This document shows, piece after piece, positions 1-10,574 of a DNA stretch of 64,000 nt. Where the stretch lies: assembly GCA_037102815.1 (NCBI GenBank), contig BTPP01000003.1, positions 1,612,001 through 1,676,000 of the forward strand. The letters run 5' to 3'. Position 1 is the stretch's first letter, and each line of letters begins with the position of its first letter. The DNA comes from Neurospora intermedia (Eukaryota > Ascomycota > Sordariomycetes > Sordariales > Sordariaceae). Both the position numbers and the translations under genes were made by a program. The notes below the pieces were generated by a model. It saw only the letters and a program-made list of their open reading frames with translations, was not told where the DNA came from and made no database searches.

Positions 1-179
1 TTAATAAAACGATAGATTAAAGAGCCTATATATATTTTATAATTATATAAAAGAAGTCCTTTATATAATTTATAACGAAAAGTATTATTTTAGTAGAGAT
101 TGAATAATATATAACTTAAAAGCCCTCTCTTTCTTTAATAAAATACGGTTAATTAAGGACTACGTTTAGAAATACCTAG

Positions 180-1480
180 CTTATAACCTTAATTAAACCG
201 ATAGAAGTGTACCTATTGGCGACTATTAACCGATCCGCCTAGAAAGTACTTTGCTAATACGAACTATTGCTATCGACTTTATTATAGGTCTTCTAGAAGT
301 ATTAGTTGTAGGTACCCCCTAGTATTTAGAAGGCTATAATATATTCGATTATATAGCTCCTGTAATTAATAAATTATTTAAACGATTTCTACTTATTCCC
401 GGGCATTTAATATATACGGTAGAAAACTAGAGTAGAATCCTTATTCGCTTATTGTTACTCTATAATTGGAGAATACCGATTATTATTATTTTAGACCGCG
501 ACCGCAAATTTATATTAATTTTATAGAAAGGTATATGGAAAGCTTTAAATACTAAATTACTAATAACTATTACCTACTACCCTTAGGGAGATAGATTAAT
601 TAAACGTAAGAATTAGACCGTTGAAGTAGTACTACACTTCTATATATTTTACTTCCTAAATAGAATATAGTTTAATACGGTTATCTATTTATAATAGAAC
701 CTCAATAGTACCTATATTAAAACTATTAAAACTAACCCCTACGAATACCTCTTTAATTATAAACTAGCAGCCCCCATCGACCTAATTACTAATAAAACTA
801 CTATTAAAGAAGCCTAAAATTATAAAATCCTTCGCAACCATATTTATAAAGATATTCGCTTAGCTATAGACTTCGCTATCGCCGATACTAAGCGTCGTTA
901 TAATGCTAATTACCGACAAATTGAATTAGAAGCTAGTAACGAAATATTCTTTAAGTTGTACAAAGGATACTATCTCTTAAAACGTCCCTCGAAGAAATTA
1001 TTATAATAATATATCGGACCGTTTAAAATCATTCGGAAAATTGGTAAATTTATATACTATTTAGACCTTCCTAAAAAAATAAAAATTCATCTAATTATTT
1101 CTATTATATATTTGAAACCTATTCTAAAAGGGGAGGATCCTTTCAACCGGACCGTTCCGCCCCCCGGACTAGTCGAAGACTCCTAAGACTCTAATAACGA
1201 CGGTAATAGCTATAAAATTAAAATCCTTTTAAATTACAAACTTAAAAGCGATAGAACGTACGAATACCGTATAAAATAGTTTGGGTATAACTACTAATAC
1301 AACCGATAGAAAACTGAAGAGGAGTTATATAATACGAAGGAATTAATTAAGGAGTATTAGGCTCGAAAGGGAGGACGCAATAATAAGCGTTATACTAAGT
1401 GCGTTACGTATAGTTAAACTAAGAAGTAAGGGTATTCTAGTAAGAATACTAGAGATCTCCTTTGTAAGCTGGGATTTAAT
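180..1480 (+). pseudogene. Ty3/gypsy polyprotein remnant: integrase core and chromodomain-like tail
   Basis: Conceptual translation with many in-frame stops shows the order expected at the 3' end of a chromovirus-type gypsy polyprotein. An integrase catalytic segment (DRDRKF near 490-510) is followed by a region like the usual 'YHPQ...E.N..VE' stretch. Then come a 'R.Y......F...L.KGY' segment and a 'GPF.I...GK..Y.LDLP' segment (about 1018-1075), and finally a chromodomain-like tail around 1215-1370 ending near EELYNTKELIKEY. The stops are nearly all TAG or TAA at positions where Trp or Gln would be expected, so this is a RIP-inactivated copy. The 5' half (gag, protease, RT) is outside the window. 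Family assignment rests on motif order recalled from the family, not on a search. Confidence 0.75.
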
Positions 1481-2251
1481 ACCGGACATTTATATTTATA
1501 TATATAAATTAGATAAGGCTATAGGGTAGCTAGTTACGTATAATTGGCTAACCCGGCCGGATGTGTATGTAGGCTGCCGTGCTTGGGACCGGCGCCGTGG
1601 GCGACCGGGCCCGGTAGGCAGGTCGTAGGCCCAATTAAATAGGTCTACGATAAGATAAGGAAGCCTTATAAGGCGCGCCTTCTGGGCAAGCCGTTGGCTT
1701 CTGCTTCTTCCTTCTGTATCATCTTTTACAACGCTTTCAAATATCATCATACTATTATTTGCAGAGCACTCCGGTTACCCGTATTAGTAGTATAGAAGGT
1801 AAAAGAGAAGTTGTTATAAGAAGGAGGGAGGCTTCCAGCCAGCCGTCTGCACGCAGTAGATATACTGTATAGTTGAGGTTGAGTCAGAGCACGGGCCACA
1901 TGGTGGCCCGGGCACTGCAGTCTGGGTGCCCAGACTGGGCACGGCACGGCAAGGAAGCCTCTGGCAGCCTAGCTAATTTGGGCTGTCACAGCTAGTCTAA
2001 GCTATAGTACAGTAAGGTAGGGTAATCCAGGGATTCCCCTATCACTTACTTCTTCCTTTACCCTTATTCTTCTTACCCTTATCGTACTAAGGACCCTAAG
2101 AGCTATAATTAATTAAAGCGAAGCAATTGCAAGCAATATAGCTATTACTACTATAGCGGCGGTACTTACCCTCGTAAGTACGCTAATTAAGAACATCCTT
2201 ATAAATAAAAACAGTGAAATTAATAGCGTTAAGGTCTATTTTATTACTACC

Positions 2252-3574
2252 CTAATTAATAGGAATATTATTGGTATTATAAGAGTTAGTACTACCCGTA
2301 TTAGTATTAGTACTACTAGAATTACTACTAGTAAAGGCGCTATTACTAAAGATATAGGTATTTATCTTATAATAGTAGTTAGTATCCTCCAAATTACTAG
2401 CGACGGTATAGTAAATTGTAAGCCACTTCTTAAAATCATTAGCCTCAGGAAGGTTACAATACGCAAAAATATTCCGGAGGTACTTATTAATTTTATTATA
2501 TAAGTAATAAACCTTTATAGAATTATTAAAGCTATAGAAGTTTATTAAATTAGTAAATTCTAATTTGAATTCTATAAAAGATATATTCTTTATAAAAAAC
2601 TCCTTAAAATAATAATTAGCATCCATCTTTAAATTAATATTTCAAAAACGGATAACTAAGTACTTTATAAATTCGGCGCTTATCTTCCAACGCTAAAAAA
2701 CCGTATCTCCTCTATTCTAAATAATATTTAAATTATTTTAAATTCTAGATAGAATCTTAGGACTTAAAAATATAATAGTACAAATAATTTTAACGTCCTC
2801 GTTAATATAAAGGAAGGGGTCGTACTTCTACTAAGATTAAATATAGAAATACTACGCTTTAAAAATTTCGTACTTACAAATAGTACTAATATTCTCCTTA
2901 CTAATAAAAATCGGCAGGTTTCTTATAATCTATTTTAAGGACGATATTTTATTAATACTAGTACTAAATACTTTAATAAAATTATTATATAAGGACCTAA
3001 CATTAATACTATAGGATTTAAACGTAATATAATCTATAATAAGATTATTAAACTTCTTTTAGAAAATATTAAATTTAATTATTAAATTAAAATAATCGAA
3101 GTTCTTCTAATTAAAATTGTCCTAAACCTTAATAACTACCGCGCGGACGGTCTTTAATTCGTCCTTACTACGTTTAAAATTAATAATAATATCTTTATAT
3201 TAAACGAAGTTATTATAATAAAAACGACCGAGCGGAGCGATAATTGAACAGAAGGCGGGGTTTTAAATAATATTATTAACTATATTAAAATAAACGTAAA
3301 GAATAACAATCTCTTCATTATCGTTATAAATACTAATAAAAAGGTTATTAATTATTATTAAAGAAAGGAGCTTAATAAATACTATTTAATAAATAGCAAC
3401 ATCGGTAGTACTAACAACTTCGTTAAATATTTTATAAATATCATTCAAATTAAATAGTATATTCCTAAGAGGGGTACCGAAATTAATAAAATTATTAATA
3501 CTACTAACGGGTAAAAAGGACGCGCAATTACTACTTTTATTATTAAATATAAGAAAGATAATTGCGCAAAGCAA
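2252..3574 (-). pseudogene. Degenerate AT-rich coding remnant, possibly retrotransposon gag-like
   Basis: Two short open stretches on the minus strand (2252-2626, 124 codons; 3386-3574, 62 codons) lie in AT-rich, stop-riddled sequence. The longer one has charged, Asn- and Tyr-rich sequence (for example NLPEANDFKKWL) followed by a Ser/Thr/Asn tail (SSNSSSTNTNTGSTNSYN). That is loosely like a retrotransposon gag domain with a low-complexity C-terminus. I cannot name the family. The stretch lies between two inverted octamers, TGTCACAG (1984-1991) and CTGTGACA (4055-4062), which may be element ends. Confidence 0.3.
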
Positions 3575-4079
3575 TTTCTTATCCCTTAAATAAAAAATAC
3601 CTACCCTTATTTACTAAATAAAGGGAGCGGGACTAGGATTGTAACTATTATAACTATAACTATTAGGGTCTTAGGGTACTAGACTTAATAATTCGATAAT
3701 AAGGCGATTCCTATACGTACGTACTAATACTAAAGATTAATTACGCAATAAAAGAAAAGTTTTACGCTATAAACGTAATAATTAAAAAGTATAATTAACT
3801 ATTATAGGTAAAGGGTAAATAGTAGATATAATTATACGTAATTGTACAAAGGAGAAAGGAAGAGAAGTATAGCTGAGTGCCCGGAAGGTTAGCCTTATAA
3901 AGGCGACCGCCGGCGGGTTTAATAGGCCCGCGGCCGGTAGCGTTCTAACTAATCAACTGCCGGTAATAATTAACTTGCCGGCGGTAATAACAGCGTACGG
4001 CAATCTTAGAAGCTGCTGTACGCTAGCACCAGGCACAAAGCACACAGGCTAACCCTGTGACATACCAACTATTAGGGAC

Positions 4080-5450
4080 ATTACCGCTATTACTAGTAAA
4101 TCCCGTACATCGATCTCTCGTTATATTAAATTGCTATACGAATTCCAAAAGCCCGCTATCTCGTTACGCCCAGTAGGAAGACCCCGTATATTAATAGAAG
4201 CCGAGGAAGGCGCTATCGTATTGTACGTAATATTCTACTTTTAGGGACGGTTCCTAGCGTTGTACTAGATAGTTATTGCGGCGGTAAATCGACTACGCTT
4301 ATTGCGGGGTACGTTAGAGACCTACAACGCGATATAGTTAGCTAGCTTCTTCAAAGACTATCTAGAACTTAAAACCTCTATTTACCGTACGGTCGATATT
4401 AAGAAGAAGTTTTAGGAGTTGAATGAGGAGTTTGTTAATAAGTAGTTTAATAAGTACGAGGCTATTATTAAGAAGTATAAAATTAAAAAAGGCGATATTT
4501 GGAACTACGACGAAATAGGGGTAAAATTCGGTTATATAGCGGGTAGGCGAGTAAAGGTAATTGTATTGAGGGAGCTAATAAAGTAAAAGCTAGAGATTAA
4601 CGATATTACTAACCGCAAGTCTACTACCCTTATAGTAGGAATAAGCGCGGCGGGGTATATAGTACTAGCGTATATAATATTTAAGACCAACCTAATAGAA
4701 GACTTCTTTATTAATAATTTAAATAATAGAATTAGATTTACTAAATTACTAATTAACTTTTCGAACGTAAAATTTACCTTCAATTAATTAAAGTACTTCA
4801 ATTATTATTCTTTTTATTTATTACCGACTTTTATATAATTAAGAGAGGAGGACGGCTATAAACTAAAAGAAGAAGGGTTCTCTTTTACTAAATAATTTAA
4901 GTATAATTAGTATAACTATAACGCTTTTAATTAGAAAATCTTAAATTTAGTATATAGAGTAGGATTAAGGAAGCTATATAAATTAATTTACTATATCCTA
5001 ATTATTAATAGGTTTAACGGTTACTATAATATAAATATTAAAGAGTATATTAATACCTTTAATATTATCTTAATAAGCTTACCTCCCTATTTAATATATA
5101 TAATATAACTATTTAATATTAGAGTATTCTCTTTATTTAAATCCTATTACTAGAAAGTCTTAAGGTAGTTTATATAACGAAACGAATATAGCTTTACTCG
5201 TACTACCTTCGTTAAAAAATTAAAGGTAAATTAAATTCAAATTACTATTATTCGCCCCCCTTATTTCGCTAGTTAATTAATTATAACGCCTCCGGTTTTT
5301 TAGGGTATCCTCGACGGTAGTATAATTATATATAATATTTTCAACGGCTTTTTTAATATTAGGATATAGCTAATTAACTAGACTCAAATCCTATTTCAAA
5401 TCCAAATAAAGTAACCGAAGTAATCCAACCCCGCACTACCCTCGATACTC
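4080..5450 (+). pseudogene. pogo/Fot1-like transposase remnant, RIP-mutated
   Basis: The translation shows an N-terminal helix-turn-helix-like part around 4080-4250 (NITAI-type start, then a QTGRPR-like segment). A DDE superfamily core follows, with NYDEIGVKFG near 4503-4535 and the stretch ITNRKSTTLIVGISAAGYI near 4600-4665. Further on come a 'I..LPPY..YI' segment near 5080-5110 and 'NIRVFSLFKSYY' near 5115-5150. The last two match the conserved 'LPPHSSHLLQPLDVGVFGPLK' region of pogo/Fot1 transposases. Multiple TAG and TAA stops at expected Trp and Gln sites show RIP. Further degraded sequence continues to about 6650. Non-autonomous and dead. Confidence 0.7.
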
Positions 5451-6607
5451 CCTAACGAAGACCGCTTTACTAAGGTAATAAAAGTTATTACTTATATTAA
5501 AGATAAATACTACTATACTTTCAATTCGCTTACCTATTAATATTATTCCGCCGTTAAGACCATTATCTACGAGGGACCGTTAATATACAATACTATTTAA
5601 AAATATAATTAATAAAATAGGGAGAAGGCCGCTAATTTAAACCGCAAAATAAGGAAACAGGTATATAAGGTTTTATAAGAGGGCGAATCTCTCTCCTTTT
5701 CTAAGGGAGAATTCAATTAAAGAACTATAGAATAGGTATAAAAAGAGTAAACTATTAATATAAGGAAGTAAATACTGGCTATTAAATTAGAAAATAAAAA
5801 GATTTAAAAATAATTATATAAATAATAGGTTAATAATACTATTAATAGTAAGGGTAGAATTACGTAGAAGGTTTACTTTAATAATTAAAAGAAGGAGCAA
5901 TTAAAAGAAGGGTATATACCGCTTTATAAGGAAGATATACTTAATACGTTAAACGAAGAGGAGGAAGGGGGGGGACTATATATACGTAATATATATAGTA
6001 TACTAATACTAGAATTGTATAAGCGGGTATAGGGTAACCCCTTTAATTTATTATTTAATAATTCTATTAAACTCATTTTAAATAATAATTCCTCTATTGC
6101 TCGCCCGCGCCCACTAGAATTCCCCTCCTTGCCTCTATACCCTCGCCCCCCAATTATCAAGACGGCTTTTCAAATTATTACTCGTTTTAATATATAGATA
6201 GTCGATAAGATATTTAAAGATAAGAGTACCCTTCTTAATAATAATAATAAAAACGAGACTATCCTTAAGGAGGTTTATAATAGGGATAATAATAATAAGG
6301 AGGATAAAGAGGAAAACTTACTAATACTCTACCCCCCAATTAACTACCGTCTTTTTAACCCGCCCGCTACGCCTAAACCTCCCGTACAAATTAGACCGTT
6401 AATACCAACTACCTCAACCTCAATACTAACTCCTACCCTCTTATCTACTTTATTACAATTATAAACTCTAAAGTCAATACTATACTAGGGGGTTATAAGG
6501 TTTGTAGAGAGTACTATAAGACCCTATATATAGGTACGAAAGGAGGTTGTACGTATAAGGAATATACTAGTAAGGCGGGAAGCGGTTGTATAGGAGGTTA
6601 TACCCGT

Positions 6608-6636
6608 ACTAGCGACTATACTAGCGACTATACTAG
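6608..6636 (+). repeat. Short 12-bp tandem repeat at the edge of the AT-rich block
   Basis: The unit actagcgactat is repeated about 2.4 times in tandem. It lies about 200 bp inside the right border of the transposon block and may be part of a terminal region. Confidence 0.6.
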
Positions 6637-6870
6637 TGCTAGAAAATAATAAAAAAGACTAAAACCCAATCTTTTATTTACTTACTACCTAACTGGGCAA
6701 TATACCGAGCTCTCAAAGACGTTATATTAATATATAATATAGTAATTTACTATAGGGATAGGTTACTTTACTAGTAGATTACTATATAGCTTGTCCCATA
6801 ATAAAAGTTTGTCCCATAATTTTTATCCCCCCTCTTTTATAAGAGGGGGTTGACAAAAGGTCCCACTTCG

Positions 6871-8439
6871 CCCAGCCCCCAAGTATATATCATGTTTACC
6901 GCAGTCGGGGCCCATAGCTCTGTCTTGTGGTACGCCAACATGTTCGTTCCGCGCTATTTCCCATAATCAATAATGTCCCAAGTCTCAAGCTCATCTGATA
7001 GCCAGAATGAAGACACTGCCTCAATTCAACCGGAGTATCAACAGGCAGATGGAACCAAAACATTAATTCGATTGTCTATATTAGCCCCTACAATTTTGCC
7101 ACGCTACACCGTCCAAGGAGCCTGAGGGAGCCATACCATCGTACTAGGACCAGTATAAGGAAAAAGGGAGAAACGGATATGACAATTGATTCCAGAGTAA
7201 GCTCGAAAGAAAAGACGGACGGGTAGTATTACAAAGCTGAGCACAACGATGAAGGTGATGAAAAAAAGAGAGAGAAAATGCATTCTGTTCTATCCGCTTC
7301 CCACATGTATCGTACAACCCACGGAAACTCCCCCCCAATCCCTCTAGGAAAAGACAAGCCAAGAATGACACAGTATGAAGGGGAAGGGCCAAAGTACTAT
7401 TCTCCTTTGCCTTCCTCTCCGTCTTGTGCTTCTTGTTGTTCCTATTCCCATATCCATTCCCATGTGAATGCCCCAATCCGCCCTGTTGTATCATTACAAA
7501 CCCTTCCTTGCATTTGCCTTCCCCCCAGCCCTCCCCTCTGTTTTTTTTTTTTCCCTTTCATTTTCCTCGACCAGACCAAACCATACCAAACCAGAGAATG
7601 GTTGGATGGTATAAAGGCGATTAAACCCAGACTCAGACTCATCCCATGACCCCAACCCCAATGATGTTTGTAACGCCAACCCATTCGAAAGACGCCGCCG
7701 ACGTCAAGCCCTGCTGAAGCAAAACATGAAAATACGACCAGGACGTTGTCGTTGTTAATGTTGTTAATGTTGTTGTTGATGTTGTTACTGCTGCTTCCAT
7801 CGCCACTGAACCCATTTCCATCATTGTCGTTGTCATCGTCGTTGCCATCCCCGTCATCCAAGAAGGAACCATCGTGGAAATGGTGTTGATCATCATTACG
7901 TCCCAAAGCAATTGCACCCATATCCATATCCATGACCAATCAGGCCAAGACCATGGCCATGAGAATGAGTAGCAACAGCTAGACGTAGAAGAAGCCAACA
8001 AAACCCCACACAAAAACCCGCCCATCCCGATCAAGGCTGCCACGGCGGCCGTCAGGCTGGGGCTGACGTCGTGGTCGAGCCAGCGCTGATGCAGGCGGAG
8101 CGTGCCGAGTCGGAGATGGAAGAGTTCGTCGACGGTGACGGAGTGGGTGGAGGAGTTGAGGTGGAGTTGGGTGGATGATGGTGGTCGTTTCTGCGGTGTT
8201 TTATTTTCGACTCTGTTTTTTTGGGGGGTTTTGCTTCGCGTTGGAATTTGGAATCTTTGAGAGACGGTAGAATGGTCATGAACGAGAGAGGGAGAGTAGA
8301 AAAAAACGGGAGGGATTAGGAATTAGGGATTGGAGGGGGCGAAGGTATAAAATTTATTGACTGGATAAATAAAAAAGATGGGATTAGCCCCCACCGTTCG
8401 GTAGGTAGTTGGATAGGTAGAGGAAAGAAGAAAAAAGAC
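6871..8439. other. Intergenic or 3' region with low-complexity sequence
   Basis: Ordinary base composition resumes here. Positions 7380-7560 are pyrimidine-rich on the plus strand. Positions 7740-7900 are rich in gtt/gat triplets that give Asn/Asp-rich or Thr/Met-rich frames on the minus strand, which looks like simple-sequence DNA. The only interesting part is a minus-strand open frame at 7639-8322, described separately. No other gene seen. Confidence 0.6.
7639..8322 (-). CDS. Possible coding exon with a membrane-segment-like stretch; no start codon found
   Basis: This frame is open for 228 codons on the minus strand but has no ATG in its first 90 codons, so it would have to be an internal or 3' exon. 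The part from about 8139 to 7978 looks protein-like: VTVDELFHLRLGTLRL, then HQRWLDHDVSPS, then a hydrophobic stretch (LTAAVAALIGMGGFLCGVLL) able to span a membrane. Below about 7975 the frame runs into Trp/Thr/Met-rich simple sequence and is probably not coding. It lies just downstream of the 113-aa gene on the same strand. A GTAAGT at that gene's stop codon could splice in the right phase to an AAG acceptor at 8255, making this its last exon, but AAG is an uncommon acceptor. Function unknown. Confidence 0.22.
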   Translation of the reverse strand, partial: FLIPPVFFYSPSLVHDHSTVSQRFQIPTRSKTPQKNRVENKTPQKRPPSSTQLHLNSSTHSVTVDELFHLRLGTLRLHQRWLDHDVSPSLTAAVAALIGMGGFLCGVLLASSTSSCCYSFSWPWSWPDWSWIWIWVQLLWDVMMINTISTMVPSWMTGMATTMTTTMMEMGSVAMEAAVTTSTTTLTTLTTTTSWSYFHVLLQQGLTSAASFEWVGVTNIIGVGVMG

Positions 8440-8926
8440 TTACAGAAGAGTAAGCGACACATCGCCCTGCAGTCTAGCCTTCAGCTCGAGCTCGACGTCA
8501 AGGTTCAAGCCAAGCTGGAGACGGACGGGCTTGGTGTCGGCCAGACGGGGAAGGGTCTGAGGGCCGGCGAGACCGCCCTGCTTCTGGAGGGCGCCCTTGT
8601 TTCTGCGGCGGCGACGGCCGCGGGAGTCGACGGAGGAGCCGTCAGTGTTGTTATCGTCGAGCTATTTTGGTTTTTTTCATATCCAAGTCAGATCTTCTCT
8701 CCCTTTGTTTTGGTTTTTTTTCTTACTACTAAATCCATGGAAAAAGGATAAAAAGAAAAACTAAAACACAAAAAACAAGGGACTGAGGGAGTTTTCAAGT
8801 ATTTACCTGGTGTCGAAGGTCAGCGAGCATTTCTTCCTTCGTTGGGGAGAGATAACCTGAGCGGGCTCCGGCAGGGACAGGGGGGAGGTTAGAGACCTTA
8901 GGCATGGTAGGGTTGGCGTTGGACAT
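8440..8926 (-). CDS. Small conserved-looking basic fungal protein (113 aa, two exons)
   Basis: Exon 1 is 8926-8807 (40 codons) and exon 2 is 8661-8440 (73 codons plus TAA). They are separated by a 145-bp intron with donor GTAAAT and acceptor TAG in phase 0. The protein starts MSNANPTMPKVSNL and carries an Arg tract (RGRRRRRNKG, residues ~54-63). It ends in a regular amphipathic segment, KPVRLQLGLNLDVELELKAR, and then the terminal LQGDVSLTLL. I recall this type of C-terminus in uncharacterised fungal proteins, but no function is known to me. The same frame is open upstream to an ATG at 9352, which would add 142 Pro-rich residues. I prefer the internal ATG because the upstream part (STTTTTF-type repeats) resembles a translated 5' leader. 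The stop codon overlaps a GTAAGT, so a further 3' exon is possible. Confidence 0.7.
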
Positions 8927-9557
8927 CTTGAAGGTTGTTGTTGTCGCGGTTGGCGAGTAGGAAAGAGAAGAAGAAGAAGAGTCCTGGTGGATAGTTATGT
9001 AAGTCACGGACTGAACCAGAGTCCGTGTGTGCTGGGCGTAAAAGACAGGTGGTTTGCGCTTGCGCGAGTTGAGTGACTCCTGAACGAGACGAAGCGGCTG
9101 AGGCTTGCTCGAGCTAAAGACGGTCCGGGGATGTGGACGGGAGGGTACAAGTGGTGGCGGTGGTAAAAGTTTGGTGGATTGCCGCGAAGATACCGGGAGA
9201 GGAGGGTAAGGAGGCGGTCTTACGGACTGTTTGTGGTAGAGAGTGGGCGGTGGTTGTCTTTGATGAAGATAATCCACGCCGATTCGAGGCTGTTTTAAAG
9301 AAGCTGGTTTAAAGGGCTTTGGTGGAAGTTGTTCTTGACTGATACAGGACATGAAAGGCTACATTGGGCGAGCGGAGGACAGTATATATAAGCAGATTGA
9401 TCCGGGAGGTGGAGAGAGTCGGTGGCTTCCTCCTTGGGATTCCCCGGGACACCGGGAGATCGACTCGGTCTTGTCCATCCTGCTGAGTGTTACCACCGGC
9501 CTTGTCCGGCCATCGTCAAGGACCATTTCGGTATGTTGTTGTTCGATATCAGGGATA
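8927..9557. other. 5' leader and spacer upstream of the 113-aa gene
   Basis: From 9352 to 8927 the minus strand is open in frame with the 113-aa protein and would encode a Pro/Ser-rich basic extension (for example PPLPVSSRQSTKLLPPPPLV). I read this as 5' untranslated leader, but it cannot be excluded as an N-terminal extension. The remaining ~200 bp to the next gene's stop codon show nothing further. Confidence 0.5.
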
Positions 9558-10222
9558 TCACGTGCCCCTGGCCCAGATATCTTGTGGAACATAGGGCGAT
9601 ACAGGGGCATTGGGGTCCGTGGGTGATGCTTGAAGCTGGAGGCGAACCATTGGTTTCTCGTACGACTGACGAGTGCGAAACTCCGGCTTTTCCATTGTCA
9701 CATACGCAACTTCTTCGTCTAGAGGATCAAACAGCGCGTTCGGTAGCAATGTAGGCCCCATGAAGCCATTCCGGGATGGAATGAACTGTTGTGCGCCTAG
9801 ACGCGCCCGTCTCAAACCTTGGGTGTTAAGCATCACCCGGGCGCTCGGTGTCGTCGACGTTCGCTTCCAGGGGTCAAAGCGCAACGCAGTCAATGTCACC
9901 TCTGCGCAACTGGTATCAAGATGAAACATTTACCGTCAAACTACCCTCCAACTGGCTCCATAATCTTCATAAATGGTAAGTTTTCTTCGACATGTTACTA
10001 TTGGCATTTGAGAATCTATCGAATAAATTCAAAACGTCTGTCTTTCGTCTATCGATTGCCATATCCTCCCCGGTGGTCTTTTCCTTACCGGTCTCGAAGA
10101 GCGTTTTCTCGCTTAGGTAAAGCCTGTATCACCGATTCATCTCGAACCATTCTGTGACGACCAGAGCCCTCAGCTGAGGCATTATTCATTTGTGCATCCT
10201 CAGCCCAGAATATAACACGCAT
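9558..10222 (-). CDS. Protein of unknown function (161 aa, two exons)
   Basis: Exon 1 (10222-10089) starts at an ATG preceded by an in-frame TGA. It encodes MRVIFWAEDAQMNNASAEG and ends ...KRENALRDR with a GTAAGG donor. Exon 2 (9909-9558) begins after a TACCAG acceptor and continues CAEVTLTALRFDPWKR. The phase (2 bases, then 1) joins the two exons exactly into one frame, which supports the model. The 178-bp intron is longer than average for this region. The second half reads like ordinary globular sequence (LGAQQFIPSRNGFMGPTLL, then FDPLDEEVAYVTM) and the end, SPYVPQDIWARGT, is Pro-rich. No signal peptide, membrane segment or known motif is visible. It sits between the 113-aa gene and the bHLH gene, all on the minus strand. 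Function not recognised. Confidence 0.6.
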
Positions 10223-10574
10223 CCCAGTCACTCACGACTCGATCTATGGAGCGATGCTGCAATTTGAAACTTTTTAACATGGAAGAGGGTGCCGAAATTC
10301 TCCGAGGACTTCCAAAGCCCCAACAGGCCGCTTTTCTTCACCCTTCCCATGGGCATCCTTATCCCTGGCGGACCCCAAGACCCTGCATATTCCGGTCCGG
10401 TGATCGCTCGGTTGCTTGCCGGTACTAGTGGCCGTGGATCCAGCATGTGTGCAATGTAAACCGCTCGAATTGCGAAGCCGAGCCCCGAGTCTAAGCCGAC
10501 AGACAGACCCAAGGGTAAATGATCTTATTCAGTCGAACGTGGAGGCGCCATCGAACGATCTCCTTCCAGATCCG
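10223..10574. other. Short intergenic spacer
   Basis: About 350 bp between the stop of the bHLH gene and the start of the 161-aa gene. A minus-strand open frame of 94 codons (10228-10512) is present but has no supporting splice or motif evidence. This is probably the promoter and leader of the 161-aa gene plus the 3' UTR of the bHLH gene. Confidence 0.5.

Larger units (their letters stand above)
1..6870. mobile_element. AT-rich block of RIP-mutated, probably nested transposons
   Basis: Most of this stretch is very AT-rich, and every frame resembling a transposon protein is broken by TAG and TAA where Trp and Gln are expected. That pattern follows from C-to-T changes on both strands (RIP). 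Recognisable parts are the 3' end of a Ty3/gypsy polyprotein (plus, up to ~1480), a possible gag-like remnant (minus, ~2250-3570) and a pogo/Fot1-like transposase (plus, ~4080-5450). Two islands of ordinary composition (about 1540-2000 and 3880-4070) interrupt the block and may be LTR or other spared non-coding DNA. The right edge near 6840-6870 is abrupt. The left edge is outside the window. Exact element borders were not resolved. Confidence 0.85.

Noticed and set aside
7278-7649. Plus-strand frames rich in Pro, Cys and Phe
   Set aside because: Produced by a pyrimidine-rich stretch; no motif or splice evidence.
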